Origin: Bacillus sp. MM2020_1
GTDB taxonomy: Bacteria > Bacillota > Bacilli > Bacillales > Cytobacillaceae
DNA: 64,000 nt
Direction of reading: 5' to 3'
Assembly: GCA_011250595.1 (NCBI GenBank)
Contig: JAANMP010000015.1
Location: 35,998 to 99,997, forward strand
Translations under genes and position numbers: made by a program
The notes under the pieces: model-generated
The model's database searches: none
Seen by the model: only the letters and a program-made list of their open reading frames with translations
Told to the model about the DNA's origin: nothing
Shown here: one piece after another, positions 1 through 7,740 of the stretch
Position numbering within the stretch: position 1 is the stretch's first letter
How the letters are laid out: the number at the start of each line of letters is the position of its first letter

Positions 1-719
1 TTCAAGCCATATTGAAACAATTGAGTAATCCCGTTTTTGCCATTTTTATACTCGAATGCTTCTGCATTTGAGGCTTTGACTAAGCGTATTTCTGAGAGAA
101 CTTGCTGGAGGACTGAGGTGAACCGTGCTGTTTCGGTTTGCATCCCTCTTGACACCTGATGCATCCTCCTTCCAAGTGTCATTAAGATGACTGCTGCAAG
201 TGGCAGTGCGATAAACATTAACAAAGCCATTTTCCAATCCAATAGCAGCAATACAACAATTGAACCAATGATGGAAATGGTTCCTGAGAGGAAATTGGCG
301 AGGTGATCGGTAATTAATCCTCTTACGACGGCAGTATCATTAGTCATTCGGCTGACCGTTTCACCTGTTTGATTTTCATCATAGAACGGAATCGGTAAGA
401 CGAGTAGTTTTTTCCATAGACGGTCGCGAATTCCTGCAACTACGGATTGGCCGATATGATTTAATAAATAGATGGATATGCCGCTTGCTACTGCTTGGAT
501 TAAGAGCGCGGAAACAAGAAGAAGAATCCTTCCCGTACTTAAAGAGCTAATGGTAAAATCATTGATAAGGTTTTTTGTAAAAAGCGGGACCATTAGCCCC
601 ACTAAGGTGGTACTCACACTTAAAAGGAGTGCAATCCCCATAAACCATTTCGAGGGCTTGGAGTGTTGAACCAAGCGAACAAATTGGCGCCAGCCCTTCT
701 CTTTCTTCACTTCTGTCAT
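1..719 (-). CDS. bmrA: Multidrug ABC exporter, BmrA-like (3' end outside window)
   Basis: The visible 239 codons are the N-terminal transmembrane domain of a half-size ABC exporter. Hydrophobic helices lie near residues 27-45, 60-82 and 140-175. The stretch SEIRLVKASNAE and the DENQTGETVSRMTND segment (coupling region after helix 2) closely resemble what I recall of Bacillus BmrA/YvcC, a homodimeric drug exporter. The start ATG at 719 begins MTEVKKEKGW. The ATPase domain, with Walker motifs, would lie to the left of base 1 and cannot be checked. The frame is open to the window edge. It is the last gene of the minus-strand run, with a palindromic repeat between it and the kinase gene upstream. 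The family call is secure; the exact orthologue is inferred. Confidence 0.85.
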   Translation of the reverse strand, partial: MTEVKKEKGWRQFVRLVQHSKPSKWFMGIALLLSVSTTLVGLMVPLFTKNLINDFTISSLSTGRILLLVSALLIQAVASGISIYLLNHIGQSVVAGIRDRLWKKLLVLPIPFYDENQTGETVSRMTNDTAVVRGLITDHLANFLSGTISIIGSIVVLLLLDWKMALLMFIALPLAAVILMTLGRRMHQVSRGMQTETARFTSVLQQVLSEIRLVKASNAEAFEYKNGKNGITQLFQYGL

Positions 720-839
720 ATATATTTACATCCCTTCTTCGGATCACGAACTTCAAACCTCAATTCTCGATTACAAACTGAATTATACAAAGAATATATG
801 AATTGAATGTGAACTTCTAGTAAGCGGAACCGTAAAAAA

Positions 840-889
840 GGTGTCAGGCACTGCTCGTGGACATTTGTCCACGCGCGGTGCCTGACACC
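840..889. repeat. 50-bp palindromic repeat, copy 1 (terminator-like)
   Basis: Ends are GGTGTCAGGC and GCCTGACACC; the inner hairpin is built on GTGGAC/GTCCAC around ATTT. On the minus strand it starts 24 nt after the stop of the histidine kinase gene and is followed by TTTTTT, so it has the form of an intrinsic terminator. It is one of nine related elements in the window. Confidence 0.85.
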
Positions 890-913
890 CAAACATAACA
901 CCCAATTTCATTT

Positions 914-2545
914 TCAACTTGCGGAGGGTAATTTGATTTCGACCATGGTTCCTTCTTTGCCGTTACTATTAAACGTAAGGCTTCCGTTGTGTTGTTTAAT
1001 AATTTTATTACTAATCATTAGTCCGAGGCCTGTTCCCTTTTCTTTCAATGTATAAAACGGCTCGCCTAAACGAGGGAGCAGTTCTTCCGGAATCCCGCAG
1101 CCCTGATCTTGAAATGCTATTACACACTCGCCTTCTGGCCCTTTTCGAAGGTTGATTTGAATTTCTCCTCCTTCTTTCATGGCCTCCATAGCATTCTTTA
1201 AAATATTAAGGAAGACTTGCTTTAATTGATTCTTCTCACAAATAATAAAATAAGAGGATTCTTCAAACTTGAGATTAAATTGGATATTACTCATCATGGC
1301 CTCAGGAGCTAAAAGCACAAGTGTCCCTTCAATCAATTCTAAAACATTCGTCCTATTTAACTCCACTGCTTGCGGTTTTCCCAGCGTAAGCAGTTGGCTT
1401 GTAATGTTTTCAATACGATCTAGTTCACTTAGAAGCAATTCATCAATCGTACTATCTGCTCTTTTATAAAGCTGCATGAAACCTTTTATGGTTGTTAGTG
1501 GATTCCTGATTTCATGAGCCACTCCTGCTGCTAATTCCCCGACAATTGATAGCTTCTCAGAGCGCAAAAGAATATCTTCTGCCTTTTTCCGTTCAGAGAT
1601 ATCCCTGCTGATAATCACAATATTCTCAATCAGGCCAGTCTCTCCGCTAACGGGCATACAGCGGGACTCAAATTCGATCCAATGTCCTTCTTTATGTCTC
1701 ATCCGAAATTCCATTGATTGCGATTCTTTATTTTCATACATCTGCTTGATGGTATTACTAAACATATCAACTTCGTCCGGATGAATTAATTGGTATTTTT
1801 CTAAGCGTTCAAGCTCATTGCTCTGATACCCTAACAGATTTTCATGTGAAGGGGAGAAGTAAATAGCCGACTGCTCTTCATTCATCACGATGATGAGGTC
1901 TGAAGTATTCTCAGCAATCAGGCGATATTTTACTTCACTTGCCTCAACCATTTTATACATATCAGTTAACTTATTATTTAATCTAAACAACTTAAAATAT
2001 GATTCAATAAGTAATACTCCGATAAATAATCCTAACATCACAAATAGTACATACTGTAAGTGGAAGACTGGTTTATCAATAAATATTTTAAACATGAACA
2101 CAATGATTAGATAAAAAACTAGATATGTTCCAAAAAGGATTACACTTTTTTTCACTGCTGTGAGTCGTTTCGTAAACAAATGGATGACGGAAAAACCAAT
2201 CATAATCATCGTCCATCCCATAATGGCAGGGGTCCATTGACCACTTGTCACTAGTCTTGTAAATAAAGAAATGACTCCTGTAATTAATCCTGCTACTGGT
2301 CCAAGATAAGCAAAAATTAGCATCACAGGTGCATACCTGATGTCAAAGGAATAACCTTGCTGCTGGATTGCTAACAAACTAAGGGCTGAGGAAACGACTC
2401 CTGCATAAATACTGACCCAAATGAAAGCATGCTTAAATGGTTTTTGTTTGGTAAAAGCACCGAAAACTAATGGGGTACTCACCAAAAGAGAAAAAATTGC
2501 GAGATTCATAATGTAGTCTAACAGGATCAAGAAACTCCCACCCAC
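914..2545 (-). CDS. Membrane PAS-domain sensor histidine kinase, sporulation-kinase type
   Basis: About 543 residues. Five to six hydrophobic helices occupy residues 8-185 and resemble the 5TM-LYT sensor region of LytS-type and KinB-type kinases. A PAS domain spans roughly 205-320, followed by the H-box GVAHEIRNPLTTIKG with phospho-accepting His344, then a HATPase domain with DQGCGIPEE and GTGLGLMIS. H-boxes of this kind are typical of Bacillus KinA/KinB/KinE kinases that feed the Spo0F phosphorelay, but the partner cannot be read from sequence. No receiver-domain gene is adjacent; the neighbour is a sigma-54 activator with its own PAS domain. The start is uncertain: the GTG at 2545 lacks a clear ribosome site, while a TTG at 2530 sits behind GGGTGGGAG. 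Confidence 0.88.
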   Translation of the reverse strand: MGGSFLILLDYIMNLAIFSLLVSTPLVFGAFTKQKPFKHAFIWVSIYAGVVSSALSLLAIQQQGYSFDIRYAPVMLIFAYLGPVAGLITGVISLFTRLVTSGQWTPAIMGWTMIMIGFSVIHLFTKRLTAVKKSVILFGTYLVFYLIIVFMFKIFIDKPVFHLQYVLFVMLGLFIGVLLIESYFKLFRLNNKLTDMYKMVEASEVKYRLIAENTSDLIIVMNEEQSAIYFSPSHENLLGYQSNELERLEKYQLIHPDEVDMFSNTIKQMYENKESQSMEFRMRHKEGHWIEFESRCMPVSGETGLIENIVIISRDISERKKAEDILLRSEKLSIVGELAAGVAHEIRNPLTTIKGFMQLYKRADSTIDELLLSELDRIENITSQLLTLGKPQAVELNRTNVLELIEGTLVLLAPEAMMSNIQFNLKFEESSYFIICEKNQLKQVFLNILKNAMEAMKEGGEIQINLRKGPEGECVIAFQDQGCGIPEELLPRLGEPFYTLKEKGTGLGLMISNKIIKQHNGSLTFNSNGKEGTMVEIKLPSAS

Positions 2546-2651
2546 TTTATATGATGTTCAAAATATTCCCTCTTATCATAAACCAGTCCTGTTGCTATTT
2601 CCATACAAATTCTTTTTGCAGTAAATAATACCTAGGATTTAGTTCTTGTTA

Positions 2652-4073
2652 CTATCTAATGGTATACAATTTACATTTCTCATAGAAACTAGTTTTCCCA
2701 ATTTCCAGTAGTTTAGCAGCTTCCTGCTTATTACCATTTGTCATTTCTAAGGCATTTAGAATTGCTTCTTTTTCGACAAAAGCTACCGTTTCTTTTAGTG
2801 AAAAAATCGGTAATGGCTTTTTTGGAGTCATCTGGAGATTCTGGGGATTAGCTCCCTTAACAAAGTTTGTCTCTGGTTCTCTGTCACGTAAGTATAATGG
2901 TAGGTGGACCACTTCAATCGTTTTCCCATCTAGAACATTGATCGATCGTTCCAGCACATTTTCAAGCTCCCGAACGTTTCCCGGCCATGAATGTTGCATC
3001 AGTCTTTCTTCTACTTCAGCAGACAGCTCGATTCCTTTTCGATAAAATTTCCCTTCCATTTTTTTTAATAAACTCTGTGAAATCAGTGGAATATCTTCTT
3101 TTCGTCTTCTAAGAGGGGGGATTTCTATTTTGATCACATTTAATCGATAGTACAAATCCTGGCGGAAAGTCCCTTCTTCCACCAACTTTTCTAAATCTCG
3201 GTGTGTTGCCGCAATAATTCTGACATCAACCGCAATAGACTTTTGACCGCCGACTCTCTGAACCTCTTTTTCCTGCAAGACCCTTAAAAGTTTACTCTGC
3301 ATAGAAAGGGGCATGTCTCCTATTTCATCTAGAAAAAGAGTTCCATTATTAGCAATTTCGAATTGCCCCTTTTTCCCACCTTTTTTTGCTCCTGTAAATG
3401 CACCGTCATCATATCCAAACAATTCTGATTCTAGTAAATGCTCCGGTATCGATGCACAGTTGATTGCAACAAAAGGCAAGGAGGTCCGCATGCTGCTATG
3501 ATGGATTGCATGAGCAAATAATTCCTTTCCTGTACCGGAATCGCCGATTAATAATACAGAGGAGTTGCTCCCAGAAATTCTTTCTGCCAGCTTTTTAGTA
3601 GAGAGGAACGGAGGACTGATTCCTATTAAATCATTGAATTGGTACTTACTTTTCAAATCCTTTTCTACTTTTGTTTTATAATATTTCAATTCTTCTACTA
3701 GACCCTGTATTTTTGTTTTATACATCCGCCATTCCTCAGGCGAACGAAACATGACTGTTCCTAAGGCTCCTACTATTTCTCCGTCTACCACGAGAGGATA
3801 CCGATTTGCTATCATTTCACTTCCATTTATCGGGTGAAGAGTGGCAAGCTCTTTTTGTCCTGTTTCGGAAACGATGTGCATTCGTGTGTTTTCAATAACA
3901 TCCTGTACAGGCCGGTGGAGGGCCTCTTTAACGGTCGTGCCTAAAAACTCGCAATAGGCCTCATTGATATATAGAATCATACCATCATGATCAGTGACGA
4001 CAATTCGTTCTGCTAATAGATTAATAATTTGTTCATGCCATTCATTAGGAATTCCCTCGAATCCTTGGTACAT
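2652..4073 (-). CDS. Sigma-54-dependent activator with PAS domain (enhancer-binding protein)
   Basis: 473 residues in three parts. A PAS sensor covers about 15-110. The AAA+ domain has Walker A GDSGTGKE (177-184), the sigma-54 contact loop GAFTGA (224-229) and Walker B GTLFLDEIGD (244-253). A Fis-type helix-turn-helix lies at the C-terminus (about 430-473). It lacks a receiver domain, so a PAS ligand or another protein probably controls it, as in the RocR/AcoR group. I chose ATG 4073 because AAGGTGGG lies 7 nt before it; a GTG at 4085 is also open. It follows the dehydrogenase gene on the same strand after a hairpin. The -24/-12 promoter and triple dyad before the permease gene make the permease-dehydrogenase operon its likely target. 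Confidence 0.93.
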   Translation of the reverse strand: MYQGFEGIPNEWHEQIINLLAERIVVTDHDGMILYINEAYCEFLGTTVKEALHRPVQDVIENTRMHIVSETGQKELATLHPINGSEMIANRYPLVVDGEIVGALGTVMFRSPEEWRMYKTKIQGLVEELKYYKTKVEKDLKSKYQFNDLIGISPPFLSTKKLAERISGSNSSVLLIGDSGTGKELFAHAIHHSSMRTSLPFVAINCASIPEHLLESELFGYDDGAFTGAKKGGKKGQFEIANNGTLFLDEIGDMPLSMQSKLLRVLQEKEVQRVGGQKSIAVDVRIIAATHRDLEKLVEEGTFRQDLYYRLNVIKIEIPPLRRRKEDIPLISQSLLKKMEGKFYRKGIELSAEVEERLMQHSWPGNVRELENVLERSINVLDGKTIEVVHLPLYLRDREPETNFVKGANPQNLQMTPKKPLPIFSLKETVAFVEKEAILNALEMTNGNKQEAAKLLEIGKTSFYEKCKLYTIR

Positions 4074-4162
4074 TCTTTTTCCCACCTTTGTACATTATAA
4101 AATCATTATATCAAACGAAGACTTAAGTTTGAGCGCCTAGAAGCATTTTGGCAGAATATGAA

Positions 4163-4190
4163 AATCCTATTCGAACAATCGAATAGGATT
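4163..4190 (-). terminator. Hairpin behind the dehydrogenase gene
   Basis: Perfect 11-bp stem (AATCCTATTCG paired with CGAATAGGATT) with a 6-nt loop, 13 nt beyond the dehydrogenase stop on the minus strand. Only a short T-run (TTTTC) follows, so termination may be partial, allowing some read-through into the activator gene. Confidence 0.65.
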
Positions 4191-4202
4191 CACTATTTGA
4201 CA

Positions 4203-4988
4203 TTATTGCGCTGTGTAGCCGCCATCTAGAATGACCGCTTGACCTGTTACGCCCCTACCTTTATCACTTGCTAAAAAGACAGCATAATCCGCAATTTCTG
4301 TTACGGATAATAGCCTTCTTTGTGGAACCAGCGGGAAGAGCACCTCTTCGATTACACTATCTAAGCTGACGTTTCTTGTTTTAGCCAAATCTCCCAATTG
4401 GTTTCTTACAAGCGGTGTATCAACGTAACCAGGACATAAAGCGTTTACAGTGATACCGTCAGCAGCTCCTTCCAAAGCGGCAACCTTTGTCAAACCAATG
4501 ACACCATGTTTTGCACTATTATATGCGGCCTTTCCGGCAAACCCAATCACACCATTAATGGAAGCCATATTGATGACTCTTCCAAAGCCTTGTTTCTTCA
4601 TGATTGGGAATACATTTTTAATCCCGATAAATGGTGCGGTTAACATGATTTTGATTAGTAATTCAAATTTTTCAGTCGGAAACTCCTCAATTGGTGATAC
4701 ATACTGCATTCCTGCATTATTGACTAAAATATCAATACTTCCAAACGTTTTATAAGCTAACTGAAGACTATTTGTAAATGCTTGCTCGTCGGTCACATCA
4801 CATGGTGACGATAATGCTTCAACTCCTTGCTCCCTTAATTCAGCGGCCACTTCTTCACTTTTTCCAGCATTTAAATCGGAGATTACCACTTTTGCACCTT
4901 CCAGTGCAAAGGCTTTCGCGATTTCTAATCCAATCCCGCTTGCAGACCCTGTAATAAAGGCTGTTTTTCCTTCTAATAACTTGGTCAT
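4203..4988 (-). CDS. bdhA: 3-hydroxybutyrate dehydrogenase (SDR family)
   Basis: 261 residues, normal length for a classical short-chain dehydrogenase. The NAD-binding motif TGSASGIG is at 13-20, NNAG at 90-93, and the catalytic Ser143, Tyr156 and Lys160 sit in MASING and AAYNSAK. The C-terminal GQAVILDGGYTAQ is characteristic of D-3-hydroxybutyrate dehydrogenases, which oxidise 3-hydroxybutyrate to acetoacetate with NAD+. A strong ribosome site (AAGGAGGAC) precedes ATG 4988. It is 57 nt downstream of a GntP-type permease on the same strand, so uptake and oxidation are probably co-transcribed from the sigma-54 promoter. The SDR family is certain; the substrate rests on similarity plus context. 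Confidence 0.88.
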   Translation of the reverse strand: MTKLLEGKTAFITGSASGIGLEIAKAFALEGAKVVISDLNAGKSEEVAAELREQGVEALSSPCDVTDEQAFTNSLQLAYKTFGSIDILVNNAGMQYVSPIEEFPTEKFELLIKIMLTAPFIGIKNVFPIMKKQGFGRVINMASINGVIGFAGKAAYNSAKHGVIGLTKVAALEGAADGITVNALCPGYVDTPLVRNQLGDLAKTRNVSLDSVIEEVLFPLVPQRRLLSVTEIADYAVFLASDKGRGVTGQAVILDGGYTAQ

Positions 4989-5045
4989 ATGAGAGTCCTC
5001 CTTAATAACTAGATAACTATTCTTCTATATTTACGCGCAATCTCT

Positions 5046-6485
5046 TTAGATAATCCCAAAAAAAGTGTAAAGACCAATAACAAAGAAAACGGCTATTGTT
5101 TTAATCACTGTTACGGCAAAGATGTCGCGGTACGATTGCTTGTGCGTTAATCCTGTAACCGCGAGCAAGGTAATGACGGCACCGTTATGTGGAAGTGTAT
5201 CCATACCACCGGATGCCATGGCGACAACACGGTGCATAACCTCTGGTGGAATATTAGCCGCAGTAATTGCCTGATTGTATTTATCAGCCATCGCTCCTAA
5301 AGCAATACCCATACCACCAGAGGCAGAACCAGTAATACCCGCTAGTGAACTTGTAGTAACAGCACCGTTTACAAGTGGATTCGTAAAGGTACTAGAAATC
5401 CCATCACTAATTTTCGTAAATCCTGGAAGTGCGGAAATAATTCCGCCAAAGCCGTATTCGGCACCCGTATTCATCGTTGCAAGCAATGCTCCGGCAATAC
5501 TGAGGTTTAGTCCTTCTTTAAAGTTAACTGTCACACGTTTCCAATCAAAAGCAAGTGACGTGATAATCCCCACGACTAAGGCCATTTCAATGGCCCAAAT
5601 TGCTGCAACAGTAGGTACATCTACTGTATATGCTTTTAAGCCGATTGCAGAAAAATCAAAACCGTTCGGGTACCATTTTGGTATGTAGGTAATGAACACT
5701 TTATTTGAAACAGCTACCAGCACAAGCGGTACAAACGCTAAAATTTGCTTTAAAGCAGATTGATGAGTCGTTAAATCTGGAACAGTTACGTCCTTTTGAT
5801 TTGATTCAGCTAAATGCAATGCAGCAGCAGTTTCGGCTCCAAATCCATAATAACCTTCCCCTGCTTTTGCTGCCTTTTTCCTTCTCGTTTCTAGATACAG
5901 GAGTCCTAGGGCTAAGACAAAAATAGCTCCAATAATTCCAAGTATTGGTGCCGCATAAATATCAGTTTTAAAGAATTGAATGGGTATAACATTCTGAATT
6001 TGCGGAGTTCCCGGCAGTGCGTCCATTGTGAACGTGAAGGCACCAAGTGCAATCGTTCCAGGGATTAAGCGTTTAGGGATATCCGCTTCCCTGAACATTT
6101 GAGCAGCAAATGGGTAAATTGCAAAAACAGCTACGAATAAGCTTACACCGCTATATGTTAATATAGCGCCTAATAATACGATGGTTAGCATCGCACGTTT
6201 GGCACCAAGCAGACGGACAATTGTCTTAGCGATGGATTCTGCAATCCCTGACATTTCAACAACTTTTCCAAAAATGGCTCCTAATAGGAACACTGGGAAG
6301 TATGATTTAATAAATCCGACCATTTTTTCCATGAAAACACCGGAAAAGAAAGGTAAAACATGGCTTGGGTCAACAAGTACAACAGCTAATAGTGCACAGA
6401 TCGGAGCAAATAAGATAACAGAAAATCCTCGGTAGGCAACAAACATTAAGAGCCCAAGTGACAAAAGAATAATAAATAATTGCAT
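5046..6485 (-). CDS. GntP-family permease, probably for 3-hydroxybutyrate
   Basis: 479 residues with about 12 hydrophobic segments, the normal size and shape of the GntP (gluconate:H+ symporter) family. Conserved elements include GSASGGMGIALGAM near residues 385-400 and MASGGMDTLPHNGAVITLL near 420-440, both typical of GntP members beside 3-hydroxybutyrate dehydrogenase genes. The start ATG 6485 follows AAGGGGGAT. It is the first gene of the unit, and the upstream sigma-54 promoter points into it. The hydroxy acid substrate is inferred from its neighbour; gluconate or another hydroxy acid cannot be excluded, but no gluconate kinase gene is nearby. Confidence 0.87.
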   Translation of the reverse strand: MQLFIILLSLGLLMFVAYRGFSVILFAPICALLAVVLVDPSHVLPFFSGVFMEKMVGFIKSYFPVFLLGAIFGKVVEMSGIAESIAKTIVRLLGAKRAMLTIVLLGAILTYSGVSLFVAVFAIYPFAAQMFREADIPKRLIPGTIALGAFTFTMDALPGTPQIQNVIPIQFFKTDIYAAPILGIIGAIFVLALGLLYLETRRKKAAKAGEGYYGFGAETAAALHLAESNQKDVTVPDLTTHQSALKQILAFVPLVLVAVSNKVFITYIPKWYPNGFDFSAIGLKAYTVDVPTVAAIWAIEMALVVGIITSLAFDWKRVTVNFKEGLNLSIAGALLATMNTGAEYGFGGIISALPGFTKISDGISSTFTNPLVNGAVTTSSLAGITGSASGGMGIALGAMADKYNQAITAANIPPEVMHRVVAMASGGMDTLPHNGAVITLLAVTGLTHKQSYRDIFAVTVIKTIAVFFVIGLYTFFGII

Positions 6486-6566
6486 TTAAATCCCCCTTAT
6501 TACTTTTTTATGAGCTTCAGCATCCCCTAGGAAAACGTTTACACTCTGAAGTTCAGTTATTAAAAA

Positions 6567-6583
6567 TGCAAGTTCCGTGCCAA
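6567..6583 (-). promoter_or_regulatory. Sigma-54 (-24/-12) promoter
   Basis: On the minus strand the sequence reads TTGGCACGGAACTTGCA, a near-perfect match to the sigma-54 consensus TTGGCAC-N5-TTGCA with exact spacing. Transcription would start near 6557, leaving a leader of about 70 nt before the permease ATG at 6485. The nearby gene for a GAFTGA-type activator supports the call. Confidence 0.9.
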
Positions 6584-6702
6584 GACTTGCAGTTAAATTC
6601 CTAAAAATCTAAATTTTCTCTATTATCTTACTAGTATTATACTAAATTAATAGTTTATTACTATACGTTACTAAGTATCCCCCTTTATACCTTCTTTAAC
6701 AA

Positions 6703-6768
6703 TTCCGTAAATTCGGAAATTTCAGTGCAAACAATTCCGTAAAAACGGAATTTTCCGCTTTTACGGAA
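6703..6768. promoter_or_regulatory. Three activator-binding dyads (upstream activating sequence)
   Basis: Three inverted repeats of the exact form TTCCG-N6-CGGAA lie at 6703-6718, 6735-6750 and 6753-6768, some 135-200 bp upstream of the -12 element. This position and multiplicity are typical of binding sites for sigma-54 activators. The activator encoded at 2652-4073 is the obvious candidate. The rest of 6486-6862 holds the promoter and a terminator; I see no gene in it. Confidence 0.75.
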
Positions 6769-6790
6769 TCGATGCTTATCAACTAAAAAA

Positions 6791-6828
6791 AGAAGCATCA
6801 AAGGTTAAAACGCCTCTTTGATACTTCT
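6791..6828. terminator. Intrinsic terminator behind the SGNH hydrolase gene
   Basis: A 13-bp stem with one mismatch (AGAAGTATCAAAG against CTTTGATGCTTCT) with A-rich and T-rich flanks on both sides, 34 nt beyond the hydrolase stop. The T-run on the minus strand suits that gene. Confidence 0.85.
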
Positions 6829-6862
6829 TTTTTTGAAACTGTATATCTTACTAAATCATTGC

Positions 6863-7582
6863 TTAATTCTTACTCTTATCAATATTTTTCCAAAACTCTT
6901 TTGCGATTAGTTGATAGCCTTCTTTACTTAGATGAATGTTTAATGGATTTGGAAGGTAGGTTTGATAATCCTTAGCGATGATTGTATCTGTTTCAACAAA
7001 AGTGTCGCCATTTGCGATGGTTCTTGCTTCAATAATTCCATTAAATGTATCTAACAGTGGTAATAATGCAGCTTGTTGTGCTTGTGGAAGGTATGGAAAT
7101 GGATTATAGTAACCCATCACATACACCTTAACCGTTGGATTTAACTGGTCAATTGCAGCTAAAATGGTTTGTAAATTTACGGCAACCGTTCCTAAAGCAA
7201 CATGGATTCTAGATTGATCCGTTATTGCTGGTAATAAATCATTCGCACCTATATCAATTGTAATAAACTCAGCTTCTTTAATTTTTGTCTGAACATCTGC
7301 TCTAGTAAGAACATCGGTTGCTAAATTCGTTGATTTATACCCAGGAAATCCAAAATTCTTAAAGTCCACGGTATATTGGGATTGTTCAAAGCGGTTTGTA
7401 AGGTAATCAGGATAACCCAAATCAATTCCACCCGTAGGTGTCATCCCTGCTGCTAACGAATCACCTAGTGCTACATAATCTATGACCTTCTTGGCAGGTC
7501 CTTTGGCAAAGGTGGAAATTGGCACAGCAGTGAGTAATGCCCCGACGAGTACTGCACTTGTTAACTTTCGAAAAATCTTCAT
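6863..7582 (-). CDS. Secreted SGNH/GDSL-family hydrolase
   Basis: 239 residues. A signal peptide covers about 1-27 (positive KIFRK, hydrophobic core, ending TFAKG). Block I reads YVALGDSLAAG with nucleophile Ser42; block III is GANDLLP (112-118); His217 lies in NIHLSKEGY, the block V position. These mark an SGNH esterase/lipase, a fold used by carbohydrate esterases, phospholipases and thioesterases, so the substrate cannot be stated. It is probably exported and free, since no anchor is seen. ATG 7582 follows AAAGGGGGTGAAC. It stands alone between a terminator and the next gene's repeat element. Confidence 0.88.
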   Translation of the reverse strand: MKIFRKLTSAVLVGALLTAVPISTFAKGPAKKVIDYVALGDSLAAGMTPTGGIDLGYPDYLTNRFEQSQYTVDFKNFGFPGYKSTNLATDVLTRADVQTKIKEAEFITIDIGANDLLPAITDQSRIHVALGTVAVNLQTILAAIDQLNPTVKVYVMGYYNPFPYLPQAQQAALLPLLDTFNGIIEARTIANGDTFVETDTIIAKDYQTYLPNPLNIHLSKEGYQLIAKEFWKNIDKSKN

Positions 7583-7702
7583 ACACCGTTCACCCCCTTT
7601 TGTTCTTTATTAATACCACTTCAATCTTAACAGAGAACTGTTTTTCTGTAAAACGAATGATTGAACATTTAATAAATTAACTGTATTAAGCAAGATTGAA
7701 AA

Positions 7703-7726
7703 TGTCCACGGACGGTGCCTGACACC
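7703..7726. repeat. Half copy of the palindromic repeat
   Basis: Only the right half is present (TGTCCACGGACGGTGCCTGACACC). It begins 14 nt beyond the stop of the PstS-like gene on the minus strand. The left arm is missing or has decayed. Confidence 0.7.
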
Positions 7727-7740
7727 ATATTTTTGACATC

